Shown in pieces: positions 1 to 6,946 of a DNA stretch of 64,000 nucleotides; within the stretch, counting starts at the first letter, position 1, and every line of letters begins with the position of its first letter. The position numbers were made by a program, and so were the translations under genes. Source of the stretch: an uncultured Pontibacter sp. (GTDB taxonomy: Bacteria > Bacteroidota > Bacteroidia > Cytophagales > Hymenobacteraceae); the NCBI RefSeq assembly GCF_947495565.1, contig NZ_CANLZM010000002.1, forward strand, positions 186,001 to 250,000. The letters are read 5' to 3'. The notes beneath the pieces were generated by a model. That model had not been told where the DNA came from. It did not search any database and saw only the letters and a program-made list of their open reading frames with translations.

Positions 1-2
1 TT

Positions 3-320
3 ATAAATAATAAAAGAATAACAGGTGCAACCCTAGATAATAGGACTTCATTTGAGTATCAAGTAATCTCCAATGCTTCAGAAAGTATTTCTTACGCATT
101 GATTTTGATGGCTATCGGAAAAATTGAAGCTCAGACTTCTGCAGAAATTTTAGATGCAAGAGAAATATTAACTATCATTAGTGAATACGCTGAAGGAGGA
201 GCTAAACATGTACTCGAATTAAGAGAAACTCCAGGGTTAGAGTCTAAGTTTAATTATGCCGATGATTACTTTCTAGAAATTTTTGAACGGGTTGTCTCAC
301 CTAAGGAGGTAGAAGCTTAA
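3..320 (+). CDS. Unknown protein, 5' end cut off by window edge
   Basis: The frame is open from the first complete codon of the window to a TAA at 318-320, so this is the last 105 codons of a longer gene. An internal TTG at 99 could be taken as a start, but the absence of any upstream stop makes a truncated gene the better reading. The visible part is mixed helical and acidic (ending in PKEVEA) with no motif I recognise. Base use is more AT-rich than in the housekeeping genes from 2 kb onward. It lies beside a tyrosine recombinase and is probably cargo of the same integrated element. Function unknown. Confidence 0.6.
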   Translation: MNNKRITGATLDNRTSFEYQVISNASESISYALILMAIGKIEAQTSAEILDAREILTIISEYAEGGAKHVLELRETPGLESKFNYADDYFLEIFERVVSPKEVEA

Positions 321-343
321 ACTATTGTAAATAATGGCGTTTT

Positions 344-384
344 AAAACGAGAACTTGCGTGGTAAACCGGGTTCTCGTTTTTTT
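344..384. terminator. Bidirectional hairpin terminator
   Basis: An 11-bp perfect stem (344-354 with 371-381, AAAACGAGAAC and its complement) is followed by a T run. It separates two convergent genes, the cut-off unknown gene and the integrase, and can serve both strands because A and T tracts flank the stem. Confidence 0.8.
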
Positions 385-403
385 CTCACCTAACTGTATC
401 TTT

Positions 404-1612
404 TTAGTCTTCAAATACATCCATTGCCTTATCAAGCTCTTCTGAAACTATCTTCGCATAAATTTGGGTAGTCTTGATTGATGCATGTCCCATCAGTTTA
501 GAGACATACTCTATACGCATTCCTTTCTTTAAAGCTCTAGTTGCCCAAGTATGTCTGCTAGAATGAAAACTTAAATTTCCAATTATCCCTATTTGAAGAC
601 CTATCGCTCTTATATCTTTGTTAGTATAAGCGGTAGCAGATGATATTGCTCGGTATAAAACTTTAGGGTTAGTATAATCTTTAAGTGGCTTTAAGATAGG
701 GAAGATAAAGTCATCTTGCCCTCTTCCCCCTTGCCTATACCTATCCAAAATCATTACTGCTTTACTTGGTAGTTTAACAGAAACAGTGCTCCCCGTTTTG
801 TGCGTATCTAAAATAATGCGCTCACCATCGAAGTGTTTCCATTTCAACTGTAGGATATCAGATATGCGGAGACCACCTGCATAAGCTGCAAACACATACA
901 TATTCCTGTGATGATACTTCCTGGTACCAGCTTTTAAAGGCAACTCCTCAATTTTCAGAAGCTGCTCTTCGGTAAGATAAATTTTAGTTGTTTTCTCAAG
1001 CTTAAGCTTAAACTTTAGAAAAGGGTTCTGCTCATATGGGATAATGTCTTCGCTTACAGCTTCGTTAATGATGCGGCGGAACACTTTCAGGTTAGCATGG
1101 ATTGTGTTCGTGGAGTTTCCTACCTTGTCCTTTAAATGGCGCTCATAGGACTTCAGAAAAGTAACAGTCAGTTGGTCGAACAGAAGGTCCTTCTTGCCTA
1201 GAAACTCCCGCAGCTTCGAGAAGATAGCCTTTGCTTTTGCAGCGGTACTTACCTGATTGTTCTTCTCTAGGCCATCGATAAAGGAATCAGCGTATTTCAG
1301 AAAGCTTTCAGATCTCTTGCCCAACACAGCTTCTTTGATCTTTATGGAGGAAACCGCCTTCTCACCTATTTCCATGGACAGGGCTACGCCTTCTGCTTCC
1401 GCGATCTTTACTGCCAGGTAATTATTCAGCCTCTGAGAATTAGGATGGGACTTCTTTACTTTCTTCTCCTTTTCGTTCCAGTGCTTTGGGTTAAGCTTGA
1501 TGCCAAGCGAGATATACTTAGCTGTCCGGTTCTTGATGATGCGAAGGTATAGCGGGGCTTCTCCCAGCGCATCTGTTTTCTCTATTTTCAGTAGGATCTT
1601 TACGGTTGCCAT
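404..1612 (-). CDS. Tyrosine-type site-specific recombinase/integrase
   Basis: This 402-residue protein has the three-part layout of Bacteroidota integrases: an N-terminal arm-DNA-binding region (about 1-90), a core-binding SAM-like region (about 100-200) and a C-terminal catalytic domain. The catalytic set is complete: Arg249 in GGLRISD, Lys272 in THKTGS, His350 and Arg353 in FHSSRHTW, His376 in GHASIKTT, and the nucleophile Tyr385. It should cut and rejoin DNA at the attachment sites of the element to its left. The gene reads leftward, with its 5' end facing a possible attachment remnant near 1860. Nothing suggests it is broken. Which kind of element it belongs to cannot be told from this window. 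Confidence 0.93.
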   Translation of the reverse strand: MATVKILLKIEKTDALGEAPLYLRIIKNRTAKYISLGIKLNPKHWNEKEKKVKKSHPNSQRLNNYLAVKIAEAEGVALSMEIGEKAVSSIKIKEAVLGKRSESFLKYADSFIDGLEKNNQVSTAAKAKAIFSKLREFLGKKDLLFDQLTVTFLKSYERHLKDKVGNSTNTIHANLKVFRRIINEAVSEDIIPYEQNPFLKFKLKLEKTTKIYLTEEQLLKIEELPLKAGTRKYHHRNMYVFAAYAGGLRISDILQLKWKHFDGERIILDTHKTGSTVSVKLPSKAVMILDRYRQGGRGQDDFIFPILKPLKDYTNPKVLYRAISSATAYTNKDIRAIGLQIGIIGNLSFHSSRHTWATRALKKGMRIEYVSKLMGHASIKTTQIYAKIVSEELDKAMDVFED

Positions 1613-1855
1613 AAGCGATAAATGATAGGTTGTAAAATTAAATTACCCTGTCATCATACCTCTTCACTAGATAACCTCAGAAAGCGCCGGGGTGCGCCTA
1701 TATAAGGCTTAGTCGTAAAATAGGTAAAACAACAGGTAAAACATTACCCTCATTTACCTGCGTGGTCATGCATTAAACTGCTCCTTTCAAAAGCAAGAAA
1801 GTCTCGCGATACTGCATTAGAGCGCATTTAAGCTATAGCAAAGGAAATCTCTTTG

Positions 1856-1871
1856 CTCCCTTCGCGACCAC
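1856..1871 (+). other. Possible attachment-site remnant of a tRNA 3' end
   Basis: The stretch CTCCCTTCGCGACCAC is followed at once by a strong terminator. It resembles the 3' T-arm and acceptor strand of a tRNA, but the T-loop and the rest of a tRNA are missing upstream. This is what a displaced 3' duplicate at the end of an element integrated in a tRNA gene looks like. If so, the element lies to the left and the chromosome resumes here. The reading is inference; no intact tRNA is visible in the window. Confidence 0.3.
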
Positions 1872-1910
1872 AAAAAGGCCTCTCAGAATCATCTGAGAGG
1901 CCTTTTTCTT
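1872..1910 (+). terminator. Strong hairpin terminator
   Basis: A perfect 15-bp stem (1872-1886 with 1893-1907; arm AAAAAGGCCTCTCAG) with a 6-nt loop ends in a T run. No protein gene ends just before it on the + strand, so it probably once terminated a stable RNA gene, which fits the tRNA-remnant idea for 1856-1871. The rest of the 410-base gap 1613-2022 holds no ORF or RNA that I can support. Confidence 0.8.
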
Positions 1911-2022
1911 TATCCCAATTTGACTATTGTTGCCTTATCTTAGGCATGAAGCTCCAATAAAAGCAACTCTCAGAAGTCACAGCTTTATAGCACCTAAAAT
2001 CCGCAGGAGCACAAACTAAAAA

Positions 2023-3174
2023 TTATTGTTTCATCGGTTTTAGACGCAATATTTTCCCGTTGCTCTCGTCTGTCAGCACATAAACAGAACCATCCGGTGC
2101 CTGCTCCACATCCCTTACACGAACCGCCAACGGAATACGCTCCACCTCTTCTGCCTGCTCGCCGTTTACCTGCACCCGCACAATGCCTGTGCTGGTAAGG
2201 CCTCCTATAAGCGCATCGCCCTGCCACTCAGGGTACATATTGCCGGTGTAGAAGATCATGCCGGACGGAGAGATAGTGGGCGTCCAGTGAATAACTGCAT
2301 CGGCAAACTCAGGTCGTGTTGTTGGGTCAGGAATTTCGCTGCCATCATAGTTATCTCCCCAGCTTACTACCGGCCAGCCGTAGTTGCGTCCGGCAACAGG
2401 CTGGTTTAACTCATCTCCGCCCATAGGCCCCATTTCTACAACCCAAAGTTTATTTGTAGCCGGGTCAATGGCTGCGCTTTCGATGTTCCGGTGCCCGTAG
2501 GACCAAATTTCTTCTCGCGCCCCCTGTTTACCTACAAACGGGTTATCCTTCGGCACAGAGCCATCTGGGTTTATGCGCACTATGGTGCCCATGTGGTTCG
2601 AGAGATCCTGCGCAGGCTCAAATTTGAATCTTTCGCCCAGTGTAAGAATTAAATAACCATCCGGGGTAAAAACAATGCGCCCGCCAAAATGATTGGGGCC
2701 TTCTACCTTGGGCTCCTGCCTGAAAATTACTTTAAAGTCTTTTATCTCGTTGCCTTCCAAGCGGCCTTTGCCCACTGCCGTAGATGCTGTATTGTTATCT
2801 CCGGGTTCAGCAAATGAGAAATATATCATGCTGTTCTGCTTAAAATCCGGATCTAATACTACATCAAGCATGCCCCCCTGCCCTTCAGAAAATACAACTG
2901 GCGTACCTGTAACCGGTTCGGATAAATTGTTATTTGTATCAAGAATCCGGAGAGTACCGGCCCGTTCGGTTACCAGCAGGCGGTTGTCTGGCAGAAAGGC
3001 CATGCCCCAAGGATGGTTTAAGTTGCTAGCCAGCGTTTCTACTTTAATGTCTCCGGCCTCAGTTCTTACCGAAGATTTCTGCGCGCAAGCTTGCCCTGCC
3101 AGCAGCAGGAGAATTAAAACTGCCGGCATAAGGCTGAAGAAGTAAGCAAACGGGTTTTTATGTGATGTTTTCAT
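2023..3174 (-). CDS. PQQ-dependent sugar (aldose/sorbosone) dehydrogenase family protein
   Basis: This 383-residue protein begins with a hydrophobic signal peptide (charged start, leucine-rich core, then GQACAQ), so it is exported. The mature part follows the six-bladed propeller of soluble glucose/sorbosone dehydrogenases: NHPWGMAFLPD with LLVTERAGTLR near the N terminus, GPNHFGGRI in the middle, GHRNIE, and GRNYGWPVVSWG toward the C terminus. Family members oxidise sugars in the periplasm using PQQ. It stands alone and reads leftward. No PQQ synthesis genes are in the window, so the cofactor is assumed from family only. An ORF in another frame at 1994-2227 is a shadow. Confidence 0.9.
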   Translation of the reverse strand: MKTSHKNPFAYFFSLMPAVLILLLLAGQACAQKSSVRTEAGDIKVETLASNLNHPWGMAFLPDNRLLVTERAGTLRILDTNNNLSEPVTGTPVVFSEGQGGMLDVVLDPDFKQNSMIYFSFAEPGDNNTASTAVGKGRLEGNEIKDFKVIFRQEPKVEGPNHFGGRIVFTPDGYLILTLGERFKFEPAQDLSNHMGTIVRINPDGSVPKDNPFVGKQGAREEIWSYGHRNIESAAIDPATNKLWVVEMGPMGGDELNQPVAGRNYGWPVVSWGDNYDGSEIPDPTTRPEFADAVIHWTPTISPSGMIFYTGNMYPEWQGDALIGGLTSTGIVRVQVNGEQAEEVERIPLAVRVRDVEQAPDGSVYVLTDESNGKILRLKPMKQ

Positions 3175-3426
3175 AGTATAAAGTTTGAGGTTGTACTGTA
3201 TTAAGTAACGCAGCCAAACTATTGATGTTCAATTCCATACTTATCTACAAAACAAGCAGCAGCTTAGTAAGGCATTTTGATGCTCTCTGCCTCCTGCATG
3301 GAAGATATAATGTGGATGAAGCGTTGGCAAACCAAGCCTACTGAAATATTTTATTTAGACTACATAACGCTTGGCAGAGAAATAATCAAGTTGAAGTTTA
3401 CACATATACATGCCAATTTTAACACC

Positions 3427-4179
3427 ATGAAAGCACATGTTATACTTCTATGGCTGGCTTTAGCCACTGCCTCACTTTTAAATACCGCTCACGGGCAAAG
3501 CAGCGAGCGCATCAAAGACAACAACACCAATGCCTGGCTCATGTACTTCGGCGACCATAAGTTTGCTGATAAGTGGGGAATCCATGCGGAGTTGCAGCTC
3601 CGCCGGCACAACACGTTTCAGGATCCGCAGCAGCTGCTTATCCGGACAGGTATAAACTATGATTTGGCTCCGAACGCCATGCTTACTCTAGGCTATGGCT
3701 ATATAGAAACCCACCCTTATGGCGATTACCCTGCCGCAGACAAGTTTCCGGAGCAGCGCATATACCAGCAGTTACAGCTGAAAGGCAGCCTTGCCCGCCT
3801 TGGCCTGACGCACAGGTACAGGCTGGAGCAGCGTTGGGTTAAGCAGCCAAATACTGACGATTATACTTACCTGAACCGCGCACGCTACATGCTGAAGGCC
3901 ATTTTGCCTCTCGCGGGGCCAACCCTGGAGCCAAAGGAACTGTTTTTGGCTGCCTATGATGAGGTTTTTGTTGGCTTTGGGAAGAACGTAAAGCAAAATA
4001 TATTTGACCAAAACAGGGCTTATATTGCTTTAGGTTATAAAATCAGTGATGCGGCTTCGCTTGAGGTGGGTTACCTGAACCAGATCGTGCAGAAATCTAA
4101 CGGAGTGGTGTTTGAGCATAACCACACGCTTCAGTTTGGCTTCTCCCATACTTTAAACTTTGCAAGCCAGCAACAATAG
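3427..4179 (+). CDS. DUF2490 family outer-membrane-like protein
   Basis: I start this gene at the ATG at 3427, where a clear signal peptide begins (MKAHVILLWLALATASLL, then NTAHGQS). The open frame back to 3277 adds 50 residues that do not look like an exported N terminus. The 250-residue product has alternating polar and aromatic stretches typical of an outer-membrane beta barrel and matches the DUF2490 style (W-LMYFGDHKF, ELQLRRHNTFQ, HRYRLEQRW). The family function is not established. It is a single gene closed by a strong hairpin. Confidence 0.8.
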   Translation: MKAHVILLWLALATASLLNTAHGQSSERIKDNNTNAWLMYFGDHKFADKWGIHAELQLRRHNTFQDPQQLLIRTGINYDLAPNAMLTLGYGYIETHPYGDYPAADKFPEQRIYQQLQLKGSLARLGLTHRYRLEQRWVKQPNTDDYTYLNRARYMLKAILPLAGPTLEPKELFLAAYDEVFVGFGKNVKQNIFDQNRAYIALGYKISDAASLEVGYLNQIVQKSNGVVFEHNHTLQFGFSHTLNFASQQQ

Positions 4180-4189
4180 CACTTAAACT

Positions 4190-4231
4190 AAGAAGCCGCA
4201 GGAAGTGTTTAAACACTTCCTGCGGCTTCTT
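4190..4231. terminator. Perfect 42-bp palindromic bidirectional terminator
   Basis: The 21-nt arm 4190-4210 (begins AAGAAGCCGCAGG) is followed directly by its exact complement at 4211-4231, with no spacer. It lies between two convergent genes ending at 4179 (+) and 4257 (-). Confidence 0.85.
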
Positions 4232-4256
4232 AAATTTATACTTTGGTTTGTATAGA

Positions 4257-4601
4257 TTATGCGGCCATTTCCTCATGCAGCCCGAAAATGTAACGAAACC
4301 GCAGCAACTGCTCTACCAAATCATCCGGAAGGTCAAACTCAAAATGATCATGCTTCACCTCCTCCCAGGCACTAAAAACCTTCCAAACTTCGTTTCTTCT
4401 ATAGCTTTCGAGTTCTCTGCCGGTTAGTGGCCGCGCGAAAAAGGCGTGTAACTCAACATCCTCTTCCCGCATTGGCACTTCAATAACCTCAGACCTACTA
4501 TTGAGCACCTCTATGACTTCTGCATAGCGGTCGGTGCTGGCTGGCAGGTAAAAGTAACGCACGTAGAAGTTGCCTGTAGTAGAGTGGGGAGCAGACATCA
4601 T
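4257..4601 (-). CDS. Unknown small acidic protein
   Basis: This 114-residue protein has no signal peptide or membrane segment. It is rich in acidic and aromatic residues (FYVRYFYLPAS, KHDHFEFDLPDDL) and looks like a compact cytosolic alpha/beta fold. I do not recognise the family. Its codon use resembles the neighbouring genes, and it is bounded by a terminator, which support a real gene. Two adjacent ATGs (MM) leave the start uncertain by one codon. Confidence 0.65.
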   Translation of the reverse strand: MMSAPHSTTGNFYVRYFYLPASTDRYAEVIEVLNSRSEVIEVPMREEDVELHAFFARPLTGRELESYRRNEVWKVFSAWEEVKHDHFEFDLPDDLVEQLLRFRYIFGLHEEMAA

Positions 4602-4860
4602 AATCGTAAACTTTAAAATTTTGCGTTTACAGTCCTTGTAAGGGTATACACTTCAATTTGTTTCTTCTCTTTTATAGTCTCCACTGAGCATCTACTTGTC
4701 AGTGGCAGATATAAAAGCATCCAGGCGCATTGCAATCAGTGTTAGAACCCTTATTTCAACACATCTAAACACATGATGTTGAGTATTTTATACTTTGATG
4801 TGGATATAGAGGTTGTGATATATCTGCAGATACCCTAAACAATACAATTTATTATACTTT

Positions 4861-4868
4861 TAATTTTG
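4861..4868 (+). promoter_or_regulatory. Promoter -7 box TAATTTTG
   Basis: This octamer matches the Bacteroidota -7 consensus TAnnTTTG and sits about 110 bases before the bacilliredoxin start. It may be a distal promoter. The rest of the gap 4602-4979 shows no coding sequence. Confidence 0.4.
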
Positions 4869-4941
4869 TTGCCTTATGTTACAGATGTTGCAACAGCTTT
4901 TCCCTTAGCAGGTGGTTATATCTTTTGTGGCTCAGATTTGT

Positions 4942-4949
4942 TAACTTTG
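4942..4949 (+). promoter_or_regulatory. Promoter -7 box TAACTTTG for the bacilliredoxin gene
   Basis: This is an exact TAnnTTTG match, followed by C as is typical (TTTGC). A transcript starting some 6-7 bases downstream would have a leader of about 25 bases before the ATG at 4980. It therefore argues against a start at 4866, which lies upstream of this box. Confidence 0.55.
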
Positions 4950-4979
4950 CATCGTATTAAAAATTTAACCCAAAATTAT

Positions 4980-5399
4980 ATGGCAATGTACCCTGAATAT
5001 ATGGTTGCGCCTATCCGTGAGGACCTTACCTCGGCTGGCTTTGAGCAACTGATGACCCCAGAAGATGTAGAGCAAGCGGTAAAGGCAGAAGGCACTGTAT
5101 TATTAGCAGTGAACTCTGTTTGCGGTTGTGCGGCCTCCAAGGCACGTCCTGCAGTAAAAATGGCTGTGGCAGCCTCTGATAAAAAACCTACGAAGCTGGT
5201 AACAGTATTTGCAGGCATGGAGCAGGACGCTGTAGCCAAGGCTCGCGAGTTTATGCTGCCTTATCCGCCATCATCGCCTTCTATTGCCCTGTTTAAGGAC
5301 GGTGAGCTGGTGCACATGATCGAGCGTTACCACATTGAGGGCAACGACCTGAACCGTGTGGTAGAGAACCTGCAAGGTGCTTTCGAAGCTTATTGCTAA
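4980..5399 (+). CDS. BrxA/BrxB-type bacilliredoxin (DUF1094)
   Basis: From the ATG at 4980 the product is 139 residues starting MAMYPEYM, the expected N terminus of the family; the frame could be read from 4866, but that start lies upstream of a good promoter box. The thiol motif NSVCGCA and later SSPSIALF and EAYC at the end match YphP/YqiW proteins. In Firmicutes these act as thiol-disulfide exchange proteins that remove bacillithiol from client proteins; the low-molecular-weight thiol used here is not known from the sequence. It is a monocistronic gene between a promoter box and a very long terminator hairpin. Confidence 0.9.
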   Translation: MAMYPEYMVAPIREDLTSAGFEQLMTPEDVEQAVKAEGTVLLAVNSVCGCAASKARPAVKMAVAASDKKPTKLVTVFAGMEQDAVAKAREFMLPYPPSSPSIALFKDGELVHMIERYHIEGNDLNRVVENLQGAFEAYC

Positions 5400-5406
5400 G
5401 CCTTAG

Positions 5407-5466
5407 AGAAGTATAAGAAGAAGGGGCCGGCAGATGATTCTGCCGGCCCCTTCTTCTTATACTTCT
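5407..5466. terminator. 28-bp hairpin terminator containing an AAGTATA/TATACTT inverted pair
   Basis: The arms 5407-5434 and 5439-5466 pair perfectly over 28 bp with a 4-nt TGAT loop. The outer part of the stem is built from AAGTATAAGAAG and its complement, and the inner part is the GC-rich core GGGGCCGGCAGA. It serves the convergent bacilliredoxin gene and purD. Confidence 0.85.
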
Positions 5467-5474
5467 TATACTTG

Positions 5475-6764
5475 CTACACGCGCTGCTTGCCTAAGTCAA
5501 AGCCAATATCGCGGCGGTAGTAGCGGTCTTGCCAGGTAATAGCCTCAGCGGCTGCGTTGGCTTTTGCAAGCGCCTCATCCATGGTATCACCCAGGGCTGT
5601 AACGGCAAATACGCGGCCGCCGTTGTTCAGCAGCCTGCCGTTTACCATAGACGTGCCGGCATGAAACACCAGAACATCCTTCGGCACGTTTTCTAAGCCG
5701 GTAATTTCTTTGCCCTTCTCATACCCTTCCGGATAGCCGCCTGATGCAAGTATAACTGTAGTTGCCGTGCGCGGGTCTACCTCCAGCTTGTACTCGCCAA
5801 GCGTATGGTCGTGCAGCGCCTTAAACATCATAAACAAGTCTGATTTGATGCGGGGCAGTATGGCTTCGGTCTCCGGGTCGCCGAGGCGCACGTTGTACTC
5901 AATCACCTGCGGATCTCCGTTTACGTTCATCAAACCTATAAACAAGAAACCGGAGTAATCCAGCTGCTCCTCCTGCATGCCACGCAGTGTAGGCTCAATT
6001 ACGCGCTCCTTTACTTTCTGCATAAAAGCGTCATCAGCAAACGGTACCGGCGAGATGGCTCCCATGCCTCCTGTATTCAGCCCGGCATCTCCTTCTCCAA
6101 TACGCTTGTAGTCTTTTGCCTCCGGCAGCAGCACGTAATCTTTGCCATCGGTAAGTATAAATACAGATACTTCTATCCCCTGCATATACTCCTCTATCAC
6201 CACTTTGCTGCTCGCGTTGCCAAAGCGCTTGTTGCGCAGCATGGCTTCCAGGGCATCAAAGCCTTCCTCATAGTCCTGAGCAATAATAACGCCTTTGCCA
6301 GCGGCCAGGCCGTCAGCTTTTATCACTGTCGGGAAGGACTGCTGCTTCAGGTACTCTACTGCCTCCTTAAATGTAGCTTCCGTAAAGGTCTGGTAGCGGG
6401 CGGTTGGGATGTTATACTTCTGCAGGAAAGACTTACAGAAATCCTTGCTGCCTTCCAGCATGGCGCCAGCTTTTTTAGGCCCGATTACCAGAATGTGCTT
6501 CAGGTACTCTGACTGCGCAAAATAATCATGTATGCCCTCCACCAGAGAGTTTTCCGGGCCAACCACAACCATCATAATATTAAAGTCGGCGGCAAACTTG
6601 CCGAGCTCCTCAAAATCGTGGATATCCACGGCGGCCGTAGTATGAAACTCGGCGGTGCCGGCATTGCCAGGCGCTACAAATACTTGGTCGCAAAACTCAC
6701 TCTGGCTTAGTTTCCAGGCAATGGCATGCTCACGGGCGCCAGACCCTATCACAAGTACATTCAT
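5475..6764 (-). CDS. purD: Phosphoribosylamine-glycine ligase (GAR synthetase)
   Basis: The 429-residue protein catalyses ATP-dependent joining of 5-phosphoribosylamine and glycine, the second step of purine synthesis. It opens with MNVLVIGSGAREHAIAWKL, the N-terminal domain signature. The ATP-grasp part shows IKADGLAAGKGV, VVIEEYMQGIEVSVF, NTGGMGAISPVP and NVRLGDPETEAILPR. Length and order of motifs are those of a complete enzyme. It is not beside other pur genes, which is common in this phylum. The minus-strand gene has its own terminator and an ATG with little leader information. Confidence 0.97.
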   Translation of the reverse strand: MNVLVIGSGAREHAIAWKLSQSEFCDQVFVAPGNAGTAEFHTTAAVDIHDFEELGKFAADFNIMMVVVGPENSLVEGIHDYFAQSEYLKHILVIGPKKAGAMLEGSKDFCKSFLQKYNIPTARYQTFTEATFKEAVEYLKQQSFPTVIKADGLAAGKGVIIAQDYEEGFDALEAMLRNKRFGNASSKVVIEEYMQGIEVSVFILTDGKDYVLLPEAKDYKRIGEGDAGLNTGGMGAISPVPFADDAFMQKVKERVIEPTLRGMQEEQLDYSGFLFIGLMNVNGDPQVIEYNVRLGDPETEAILPRIKSDLFMMFKALHDHTLGEYKLEVDPRTATTVILASGGYPEGYEKGKEITGLENVPKDVLVFHAGTSMVNGRLLNNGGRVFAVTALGDTMDEALAKANAAAEAITWQDRYYRRDIGFDLGKQRV

Positions 6765-6893
6765 ATTCTTAGTTTATCGATTTACGGGTGTTTTAACAGT
6801 AACGAGCACTGCTGCGAAGTTAAAAATTTTACTGGCTCGCACCGCACTTATAATATTTTATACTTCAGGATTTATACTTGGAGCAGGTAAAAG

Positions 6894-6923
6894 AAAAGCG
6901 GCCGATAATCCCCGGCCGCTTTT
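6894..6923 (-). terminator. Hairpin terminator downstream of recQ
   Basis: An 11-bp stem (6894-6904, AAAAGCGGCCG, with 6913-6923) lies 24 bases beyond the recQ stop. Two TATACTT heptamers follow it in tandem on the + strand. Confidence 0.7.
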
Positions 6924-6946
6924 TATACTTTATACTTGGCATCAAC

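Noticed and set aside
1762..1870. Possible structured RNA closed by GTGGTC and GACCAC
   Set aside because: Only a 6-bp closing stem around about 100 bases without convincing inner helices; chance is likely.
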